A DNA stretch of 64,000 nt from Gammaproteobacteria bacterium (lineage in GTDB: Bacteria > Pseudomonadota > Gammaproteobacteria > Pseudomonadales > Porticoccaceae). This document shows positions 50,175-62,100 of the stretch, in pieces. The stretch lies in the NCBI GenBank assembly GCA_018069465.1, contig JAGPUW010000008.1, positions 1 through 64,000 on the forward strand, given 5' to 3'. The first letter of the stretch is position 1. Each line of letters begins with the position of its first letter. The notes below the pieces were generated by a model. It saw only the letters and a list, made by a program, of their open reading frames with translations, did no database searches and was not told the DNA's origin. Position numbers and translations under genes: made by a program.

Positions 50175-53100
50175 TCAGAAACGGGGGCTATCCCAGCGCT
50201 TGTAGCGCCGCTGCGCCGCGGCCTTACCCAGCCCTGGGAGGTTGGAACGATCGAGCCGCATAGCATCTGCTTTTGGTTTTGCTGAAAGTTTCCAGCCCAC
50301 CGCCCCCGCCATCATGGCGGCAATCTGTGGATTATGATTGTCTAGCAGTGTCGTCGGCACCTCATCTGACTCTTCGGCTTTCACCTCGTCATCGCCTTCT
50401 GGCTGCTGACAGTCCTCTGCTTTCTCGGCATCCATTATATTGATATTAGCGTCGACATCAGCCTCGTCTGCAGCGCTGGCTTCACCAGCTTCTTGACATT
50501 CCTGCTCAACAACAGCCTCATCAGCGTCTCCCTCCCCCTCGGGTGAATCGGGCTCACCCGCCTGGGAATCGGTCGGCAGAACAATATCAATACCTGCTGA
50601 GCGTTCACCATTGAGTCTATCGGCGCTCAGCTGTGATACCAGTTCAGCCGATGTACCAACACCGTCACGACTGGTCAGGGCGCTGGGATCGGTCAGGCTT
50701 TGTATCGGCGCTGCGACCGTGGTGTCGTCAATAAAGGAAGCAACCGCGTTATTGGAAACACTGAACTGACCCTGGTCGACATCGCGAAGAGTATCCAGGC
50801 TCTGGCTCAAAGTAACGACACTCGCGACATACTCCTGGACAGCGCTTGTATCAACTGTAATGCGGGCAAACTCACCGATCAGAACATCAAAGGTTAAATC
50901 ACCATGGAAAAGGTCATCGGTGAAACCGCCGAGCATAAAGTCACTGCCCTCGCCACCATCCAGCTCATCTTCGTCACCGCTCAACAGGTCGATGGTTTCG
51001 AATTGAATCTGTTGTAAATGAGGCTGGCGTGTCAACGCGGCGCCATCACCCGCGAGGAAGTCACTGCCGTCCCCGCCATTGAGATAATCCTGACCATAAC
51101 CACCGAGCAGCGCATCGCGATCACTGCCGCCGATAAGGTGGTCATCATCACCCAGTTGCGGATTGCCCGTTGTCGCAGACAACCAACGGCCCGCGTCGTC
51201 GTTTTCAATAGCACCGTCATCACCAATAATGATGGTTTCACCACTGCTATTGGTGACGCTGTCGCTACCGACACCCGCTATCGCTTGATCGCGTCCTGAG
51301 CCCAGTTCGATGACATCGTCACCCCCCGTGCTGTTAGTCAGGTCTGTGCTTGCTGCACGAGTTGGCAAACCATTACTCATACTCACCTGGCCGTTATCAC
51401 CAATAACGAGGTCGTCGCCAGCACCGGCTAGCACGGTATCTGCTCCGGAGCCGGCAATCACAATATCATTGCCGTCGTCGCCATGAATGGTGTCATCACC
51501 GCCCTGGCCAAGTCGCACCGAGCGAATGTCACTGACATTGGCGGTGGTGAATAAGCGCAGATCCGCAGGCAGATTGTCACGCAGCTGAGTGATGGTGCCG
51601 TGATCACTGATAATAATATCGTTGCCACTACCACCGTTGATGGTGTCATCGCCGACAGCCAGGTTATCGCGGGTACTGAGGTTAGAGGCATTGTCAGTGA
51701 CAGGCATCAGCACGGGGTTGTTAGCATCGGTGCGCAAGCTGGTGCGCTGAGCTATGTTGATGTTGAGGCCGGAGTCACCATAAATATGGTCGTTGCCAGC
51801 TTCACCTGCAATGGTGTCATTGCCCGAACCACCGAAAATATGATCGTCGGCCTGACTGCCGATTAAGGTGTCGTCGCCAGCACCACCGTAGATGACTACG
51901 CCGGAAGTAGCGGCGGAGGCGTCAACCCGATCGTTGCCACTGCTGGCAAACGCTACCGGCTTATCTGTCGTTGGGTTTAAGGGGTTATCGGTATAAGGGC
52001 TACCGTCCTGGGACGTATCGCCAAAGATAATCACCGGGACATTACTGCCATCGCCGTAACCCGAACCGCTGACAGTAATCGTGTCACTACCACCACCGCC
52101 ATGAACCACGGTGATCGGCAGTTGACGCATGGCCGTCACATCCGCGACACCACTGGCATGGGTAAAGCTGGCTCCGGCCACTTCTATCGCCAGGCCATTG
52201 TCAGAAATGGCACTAATAATATAGCGACCGTCGTTAGTGCCAGCGCCACGAATACTTATCTCGTCACCGACTCGGAAACCATCGGAGTACCAGGTATCTG
52301 CACTAATCTGGCGCTCAATGGTGTTAGTGGTGAGGAAACTCATTTCACTTGTTATCGACTCTGCCGTGGTATCAATCGCCACGCTATCGTCGTACTCGCC
52401 CTGCATTAGCTCCAGTACTTCCAGGCCGGTATGGGTGATATCAGTCAGTACGTCAGCACCATCCAAACGGGTCACTTTTTTCGAGCTTAGCGCCCACGAC
52501 TCAGCGGCCAGAGCGTGATCACGGAAGATAAGCAGCTCATCGCTGGTAACCGTTTCATCGGTCAGGTCGGCAATAGCAATGGGGTCGCTTGGCGTTTCAC
52601 TGGGCAACATCACGGCTGTGCGCAAGTGACGTGGTGAATCGGAGAGACCGCCGTTAATCAGTAATTTACCGTCAATGCTGTTAATCGCTGTATTGGGCGT
52701 GCCGATACCCGACAGGGTTTTGGTGATATCACCGGTGATGATGAAATCATCGCTACCATTGCCGCCGTACAAGCTGGTGACTACCGAGCCACCCTGAAGG
52801 CCTTGCACATAAAAGGTGTCATCACCTTCAAGACCATCCACCTCAATTAACTCACTGTTTTCAATATTAACGGTCAAGCCGGCACCAAAGACACCGTCTT
52901 TGTTAATCAGGAAAACGTCATTGGCTTCGGTACCAATAATAGTGACTGTATCGTGTCCGTCACCACCGTCGATAAACACCGGGGCATTAATGTTGTATTC
53001 GACATTATCCTGACCGGAGCCGCCATTCACATTCAGGTTGTTGGTGGAAATAAAGGCACGTAATTGGAAGTTGTCATCGCCATCATTGCCCTTTAAATAA

Positions 53101-56100
53101 AGCACGGCTTTGTTGCTGTACACCGAGAATTGGTCGTTATCATCGCCACCAATTAGCGTTGTTTCGTGGCTTATTCCAAAGCTGAGGAAGCCTCGCGTTG
53201 TGGCGGTACCAGAAATTTCATCCCCCGGCTTCACCCCGTCAGCCGCTGTTGGCTCATGACCAAAGATCTGTCCAACAAGGAAAGTATCTTCACCCAAACC
53301 GCCATCAACGGTGAAGGTAGTACCGGTATCGTCAAACACAAACTCATCGGCGCCCAGCAGGCCGTTAATAGTAATGCCTGCCTCTACGACGCCATCGATG
53401 TCAGCAAGGCCATTCAGGCTAGCGTCGTAATTAATGCGCTCAACGGCTTCATTGCCGATATCACGAGTGTCGACAATTGTATTGTGAAGCCGCGCAATAA
53501 AGTTCTCGCGGATGAGGAAGAGATCGGTGTCGCTCGTACCATCGACCACTAGCGTATCAATGCCCGTTACACCGCTATCAAAGACATTAATCACGTTGTC
53601 GGTTTTCGTCGTGCCGTCGGCATCGAGGTTGCGGGTTTCAATGTAGTAATCATCGGAACCTTCGCCGCCATCGAGATCAAGGTCTTCGACACGGGTATGC
53701 AATTTGATGATGTTGACACTGTCATCACCCGTGCCACCCAGAACTTCAGTACGGCCAGTTATTTCAGTAGCATTTAAGGTAATGCTGTCGTTACCCGCTG
53801 CGCCATTAATACGAATAATATCGGCATCACCATCGCTGGCGAAATTGGTATCACGCAGGGTTCCATTAATAATAATTGTATCGTTAGATGCACTACCCGT
53901 AACAGTGATCGACGGTGCCTGCCAATAGCCGTTCAAGGTGATGACACTGGCTGTATCGTCACCAGTCCCAGCAGGATCAGCTGCCAGAAGATCCAAACTA
54001 CTGACATCAATACTACCGCTGGTAATAATTCTGGCATTATCTTTAACAGTAATATCGTCACCGGCACTGAGGGTGATATTGCCGCCGTTGGACTCGATAG
54101 AAATACCCGCATTCACTGTCAGATGATCATAGTCGCCGGCAGCACTTTCAGTGGCGATAATATTAATATCACCTTCAGCGTAAATATCTTTATCGACAAT
54201 AATAGGGCTGTTAGCGACAAGGTTTACCGATCCGCTGGCCTCAACACTCTTCGTATTATTCAAGCCTCCTGCAACCAATAAGCCGGAATTCGTTACCCAA
54301 ACACTGCCTGTCGTTGAGCGACCTTCCATATAGCCAACTTCAGTTTCAAGGTTTTTCGCTGAGCTACCGATGTCACCCACGGCAAATAATTGAACACGCC
54401 CGGAGGTAATGTTTGACCCAGACACTCGACCGTTAAGGATTTTTCCATAACTTAGAATATAAGCGGTCTGCGTTCCACTGATGCCGCCAGTACTACCAGC
54501 CCCTATGGTGTTAATTAACAGATCGTCAGATGTTTCTATGAGATAGGTGTTGAGTGCACTGCTTGAGGTTAATACACCGGCCTGTGTGTGGGAGGTGTTG
54601 ATATCGAGATCATTCCCCGTCATACCAATGGTGCCCGTCGTGGTACTTAAGGTGATGTTGTTGGCTATCACATCCGCCTCGGGCAAGCCGGTAATATAAG
54701 CCCCAGGTGTTGCACCCGGAACCACGATGGCTCCTTTATCAATAACATCAAGAATAGACGTTTGTGCCACCAGGGTAACGTCACCGTTATCGGTCTGAAC
54801 TCGCTTAATGTTCATATTGCCGACTAATTCTTCGAGATAAATATTGCCGGTGGTACTAAAGACATCGAGAAAATCACCGCTGCCCGCCACATCACCTTGC
54901 ATGTCGAGCTCAAGAATATCGGTACTTTCACCGACACCCGTGGCCGCGGACAAAATCAACCAGTCCCGAGCACTGATATTGGTATAGCTATGATTAAGGC
55001 CGTCAACAATCGCACCATTTTCTGCGACTAAACTGATGCCGCCCTGCGCCGAATAAAGGCTTGCCACTGCCATATCGCCAGCCGTTTCGACAAGGTATAT
55101 ATCCGCTGTTGCGCGAGCGGTGATCGTACTGTCGGCCTCAATATCCAGTAAGATTCTGGCTGTATCGCTACCAATAAATCCAGACGCCGCTTCCAATACA
55201 ATGTTTTCACCGACAACATTAACGCTCGTCTGATCGCCCGTACCATTGCTGATACTGCCCGAGGTTTTAATACGCACAACACCACTCGACTCAACGTGAG
55301 ACAAGGCAATATCGTGGGTAGAGCCAATATAAATCGAAGCCTCGTCAATAGCGCCAGTCGAATTCGCTGTAGCCTTCAGCACGCCGCCAATCACTTCAAC
55401 ATCGACATCATCACGCTGATCAATAAATATTTTCCTGATTTCAACGGCACGAGAAACAGTAACGCCGGTCTCACTTTCTGCAATCAGCTCCGTTGCCAGC
55501 GATAGGATAAGCTCGCCTGCGGTAACAGTATCAATAATAAAAAAGTCATCAGTCGCGGTATTATTGTTTGCGCTTCCCGACAAGGTAATGCGCATGCCGT
55601 CTCGGAAGCCATCATCAAGCCAGCTGCCACTGGAGCGGCTAATGACATCACCGCTTGCCTCATTATGGGTATAGATAAGATCCAGCGTAAAATCTGCGGT
55701 GCTGAGCGGGTCAATAACCACCTCAGCAAATTTAAGTGCACGCAATACCTCGTCAACAACGGTATCCGCGTTAGTTAAGGTAATGGTATCTTTTGTTAAC
55801 GAGGCAATCGTCAGCACACCACCACTCTCACTGGTGTTGCGGGTTGAGCCATTATTGACCGTTGTTTCAAAGACCCGAATCACGTCGCCAGCGACGAAGC
55901 CATCGGCAAACCAATCGCCACCATCAGTACGCACAATGGTGTCAGCATCAGTCTGACTGTGAATGAAGTTGACGGTGGCATTCACGAAGTCACTGGATAA
56001 ATAATTAATATCTGTTCGTTCGGCGGTTAACAGGGCAATTCTTTCGTCATCCGTGAGTTGTACCGGTTTGGAGGAAAGATCAATTTCTACACCTTCAAAA

Positions 56101-59100
56101 GGTGCGCCCATACTGTCAGAGGTGCGAATGGTCACATTGCCAGCCGCGTAAATATTTTCAGCCTCAATGGTTGTCACGGTATTTGTCACCGGCTTAAGAA
56201 GCCCGAGACCAAACACACTCAGGAGTTCATCTTCTGTCCAAATTTTTATACTGTCTTCAATTTTGGCACTTTCAGTTGCGCTTAAAGTGTAAGTATAAGC
56301 GGCGTCATAATTTACCGTGACGGAGCCCCACTCCTGGTGTAAATCGTGGTATTCCGTTGTTCTTTTATTGACTAAAGTCTCAATAGCACTATCGGCATCG
56401 GCGCCATCCGGGTCGCTAAACTCATTGCGATAGTAAGACTCTTCATCGGAGGCAAGGCTAATAGTCTGGGCTGGGTCATAGACCCCGGCGAAACCATTAC
56501 GGTAATTCCAATAGGCCTGGTATTCAGACTGTTTGGCATAGGTAAAGGCGGCCTTGGCCTCATCCCATTTTACATTGGTACCGTTAGGTCCGTCTTCTTC
56601 GCGTAATTCCAAGGCCTGCCAAACGCCTAAGAGGTCCTCAATCGTATCGATATCAACCGTTTGTTCTGAATTACCATCAATGAAACTGCCGTTTTGAACA
56701 TCGACCCACACATCACCAGAAATAGACTTAATTGTGTCTGCGCGTAGATCATCAGCCACTTCAGAGATATAAATATTGCCCGTCGCCGTCGCATTAAAGA
56801 GGCTACCTGGGCTATCGGCGGTGTCAATTAACAGGGAGTCGATAGTGCTTGTACCAATGGTGCCGTTATCAGCGTTCAAGGTGATGTCACCACCTTGAAC
56901 ATTCACAGTACCCGACATATTGGCGGCCCGTGTAATGCTATTGGCACTGACTGTAAGCGCTGAATCGTTGCTGGACTGGACTCGATCCAATAACAGGCCG
57001 CCGGTATTTTCACGAATATGCACGTCACCCGTGGCACTAATGGCAAGTAAACTGGCTGAGGCTATATCGACCTGTTCGGTAATCACCGCTTCGATAATCA
57101 CGTCATCGTTGTTAACGACTCCGTCACCATTAACATCAGAAGTAGCGATGCTCTGTGAGCCGATAGACCCCAGCGCGTATAAATTAATATTCACACCGCC
57201 AACCGTTGCCGCCGCACCTGAAACTATACCGCCCATAGAAATCACAGAGCTGATACCGGTGGTATTAACAATGGATTCGGTCAAAATGATGTCGGCACCG
57301 TTAGCGGTCGACAGCAAGGCAATATCACCTGAGGATCGGTCACCCAAAAATGAGATTTTTATTTCGTGATCGGCTTTCAGCGTATGTGTGTGTGTCAGGC
57401 TCTGTCCAACCGTTCGCTCTAACTCCGTGTAATAGGTCTTTTTTCCATACCAGGTGCTTTTATCCCACGATCTGATTTCTTTTGTTTCGTCAGTCAGCGT
57501 GATAGGCGTACTGGCCAGATAGGTGTATTCATCGTTGATAACGCCAGGGTCGGTATCGATATAAAAATAGGGTCCTTCATCGGACAAAGTCGATGACAGA
57601 GAAATCGGCCCTCTTTGCCAATTAACATCGGCGGGATCTTTTGCTAGCCAATCGATGTCCAACCATGTCGCCTGACTTTCTATGGTGTGATAATAGGTGC
57701 CAGTTTCTTCATTAATAACGTAGCCATAACGCGCTCCCGCCTCGGGGGAATAATAAAGGGCCTCTGAAGTATCAGGGTTATAGCTGCCGTTATTCACTTT
57801 CACACCATTTTCATCCATGGTGTAAATAGTCACTAAAGGATTGGTGTCGGTGCCCCTCAAGGTGTCCTTAATAATAAGTTTACCCAGCCCTCTGCTGGAA
57901 TTATCAATGCGACCAACAACAACATTATGACTGGTGGTGTTGGTGATATTGATATCGCCATAGCCACCCAAGACGCGGATTTCTCCGGCACCAATATTGG
58001 TGATTTTACCGGTGATATCAATGTAACCACCAGTAATGGCGACATCGTCAACTTCTATATTGCCAGTGTCGGTATCGTAAAAAACATTGAAATTAGTATA
58101 GAGGCTCTTTTGAACTTGATCAGAAGCATTAATCACTCCGTCCTGATTGACATCGAATGTTGCCTGTTGCCACTGGGACATCCAGACACGTCCAGACTGA
58201 GTACCCAGATTGTTAATAAAGTAATCGGCCTCTGCGCCAATCGTTAATGATTTAGCCTCCTCACCACTCTGTAATACCCCGTTCAAATGCACCCAGGAAG
58301 CGTCAATAACAATGCGGTCGGCAATAACCAGGTTGGTCGGTGAGCTTGCTTTTAATGCGGCTAAAATTTGAGCATCTGTTCGGGTATCGTTTGCCGAGCT
58401 TGAGCCGTATTCTCCATTGAGATTTGCGGTGGTGAAGGGGTTAACATCGGAATAGCCTTCACTGCCCGTTTGAAAGCGCGTCACGCCGGTGACATTTAAA
58501 GTACCCCCCGCTGTTATTTGAAGATTAGCGGCACCAATATTACCCTCGATATAAATATTTCCAGCGCCGTTATTATCAGTATTAGTAATGTTTACTGTGC
58601 CGCGATAATTAAATACATCACCTGTCAAAGTGATATCAGGCTGGGGCCAACGGCCGATACTGGGCTGATTGGTAATCGTAATCTGAGGGGCATTATTGGT
58701 TGAGTTGTCCGTGATAGTGACGAAATTAGCCGATATACCGCTATTTATTAGCGCTATCTCACTATTGCTCGCTACCGTTTCACTGTTAAAACGCACCCCT
58801 CCCACCGTGTCGGGAATATTGAGATCAGACAGTATTAAGAAGGCTGAGGTGTCATTAAGTATGGTGACATTGGCATCGCCGGGTGCATCCAGTACACCAC
58901 CGGCGCTAACCAGATAATCACCAATGACATCGATATAACCTGCCTGAGCTAGCACCGGGTCGACAACAATGGTGCGCACATCCACTTCGGAATACGTATT
59001 GCTAAGGTCATTCCACAAACCAAGGTCTTTTAATTCCTGGGTGAGGCGAACAATTTCGTCCTGATAAAACTGCTCTATATCAGTAAAGCTACTATTGCCA

Positions 59101-62100
59101 TCATCGTATTCGGCAAGCTGTTTCTGAGCAAAAATAAGATCTTTAGCCAGTGACGACTCATTCGTCATCAAACCTTCTTTAAAGCCAATACTACCGGTAG
59201 CCGTAATCGCTTGGGATGCATCCTCAGTGAGGCTTACACCGACATTGCGATTAATCCCGGTGTGTATTTCACCATCGATTCGGACAATGCCCGTACCACC
59301 AGACGTAGACGTACCACCGGATAGCGAGGTGCCACTAACCCAGTCATTTAGGGCGCTGGCCCAGTTGGTGCTATCGGATTGCCCCTTCATGTCACCGTAA
59401 CCGCGCTCTTCCGCATAAATGCGCGCGATACCGCCAGTTTGTAAAGTGGCGCCACTGTTAATCGTGACATTATTGGCCTGGATCAGGGTGGCATCGGCAT
59501 CGAGATCACTGATTGGAATCAGGCTGACAGAAAAGTTATCGAGTGTCGCATGCAGTCGATAACTATCTCGGTTATAAAACCAGTCACTACTGGGCGCAAT
59601 ACCCGCTGCAATACGTAAATCGCCGTCGGAGCGCAGTTCGGCGCCACTATTGAACGTCACATCATTATCGGGCTTTAAGGTAACTTGAGAGGTGCCAATG
59701 GCAAGGGTGCCAGCACCGTGAGATTCAGTATAATTTTCGACTTCAATATCTGCATTACCACGTGCGCTTATGTTGATTTCACCGATCGAATCTAATTTTG
59801 ATGAACCAATCGTGACGCGTGAAATATCTTGCGAGGCTACTATTTCGACATAAGAGCCGACACCCGCCAGTCCACCGGCGGCGACAAATAAAGTCTCATC
59901 ATCAAGGTCAAAATGATTCAGCGAATGTAATTGAATATTACCGGGATTGTTTTTTGAACCGACAACCAGTAATTCAGCACCTTCATCGATGTGTACCTGG
60001 GTATCAACATCCAGACTGACGTCGACGTCATTGCCCGCGACAGACACACCACCCACCGCGTAAGCATCGATATTGCGGCCGCTCACCAGATTTTTATTCA
60101 CACTTGTCAGCGCACGAATATCAATATCGTTGGCAGAAATAATAACGTTATCGCCAATTCTCGCCTCGATATCCAGCTCGATAACGTGGTCAATATCGGT
60201 GCCCGATCCAGACAGCATACCACCTGAAAACACGAGAACTTTGTGGTCAAAGTAAGCCGTATGTTCGGCGAGCATATTAAATTCACCACTGCTACCGTCG
60301 GTGTTTTGCAGCTCTCCGCTCAAGGTGATTTTGTCGAAAGCACGACTGCCGTTTGTCGAGTTGACACTACCCACCCAGGTTTTCGTGGTCGCGGTATCCG
60401 ATGTTTTCGCTCTCACCCCGGCACCGCTGAATGCTAGGCCAACAGAACCAGACACCAGATCGACAAAATTATAATTGCTACTCAATGCCTCAATCGATAG
60501 TGAGCCGGCATCAATTTCGACGTCATTATCCAGGTAGGCATAGGTTTGTGTGGCCGTAGTGATCTCGGCGTGGCCAACACCCACTGCGGCGGCCAGGCTA
60601 CCGGCACCACTACCGGCCTCTGCTTTATGTTTAGTGTCATTTTGTGCCAGCACGGTGATGGCATGACTGGCATCAAGGGTGGCATTGTCAGCGACACCCG
60701 CACGTACATAGGTGTTATTTTCAACCAGGTTAATCGACGCATCGATACCTAATAAAAGACCGACAGATGCCGAGGTGCTGTCCGTTTTAACGGTCAGGTT
60801 GTTAGCACCAATGATGTTTTTCGCATTAATCGTGATGTTACGCGCACTGACATCAACACCGACACCTGATGCACTCAGCTCAGGGTTGCCCAATGCAGCG
60901 ACAATATAAGGCTCAATAAGAACGTCAACGAGAGACACTCCGACCGTCGCAGCACCGGCAGAAACGCCGGTAATCTTCGCATTAATGTAAGGCGTCGCCT
61001 GGGCCGTAATGGTTAAATCACCTGTCAGCGCGATATCACTGCCATCAGCAATATAGGCGTAAATGCTGGAGTCAAACGTGGCATTTGCGACATTGGCAGA
61101 ACCGGCGCCAATACCGGCAGAAACGGTCCAGACCGACTCTGTGATATCCAGTTTAGATAATGCCGAAATATTGAGGTTAGTGACCGCTGCAGGCACACCG
61201 TTTTGGCTGCCGATACCGACCTGTGTGAACGAGCCTAAATAAGCAGTGGTGTAGCCACTGACCGTAACATCGCCAATCGCGGCTCCTGCGGCAAGCCCTC
61301 CAAGCGACACACCTTTAGCTTCTACACTGATATCACGAGTCGCCTGGGCTGTAATCGTTACACTGTCAGCCTTGAATACTTCTACACCATTGGTCTGCGT
61401 TGCACTGTCTGCGGTATAGGCCGACTGGTTACTGCTGTCATCGACAACGGCAACCTGAGCGCCAAGACCCACAGATCCCGCAGCACCGCCATAGGCATTG
61501 ACATTAATATCGTTGCTATAAATAGCATTAATCGTAATGTCATCACCCGCACTCAGTGCTGCATTTGCAGCGACAAAGGCAGAGGTTTCACTACTTAAAG
61601 TGGTGACAGCGACCGAGCCACCGATACTGCCCCCCGCACCAATGGCGGCGCCACCAGTGATAATATCGACATCGACAGTCTCTTCGGCGACAACGCTAAT
61701 ATCACCAACTGTGGTGTTGACACTGGCATTGTTACCAATCAAGGCAGTGGTTCCACTGACCTCAATACTGGCATCTAAATCGAGCGTGAATAGATTACTG
61801 TTGGCTGCCGAGTCGCCGCGCGCAACGACTGCAGCCGTGCGATCAGCTTTACTATCTTCAGAGTTATCAAAGAATTTCTGCTGTGACCCCAGGTTGAGCC
61901 ACTGGCTGTCATCACTAAAATCGACACTATTCCAGTCACCGACCGACAGAGGCGAAGTGCCAATGTATTCGTAGCGATTGCCAATAGTGGCCGCTGTATC
62001 ACCGGTGCCGGCATAGGCGGTTTCGATATCAACTGTTTCATCTTTGGCGATGCTTGTCGTGACATCGCTCGAGTGATCGGCGGCACCGGTAAACAACTTG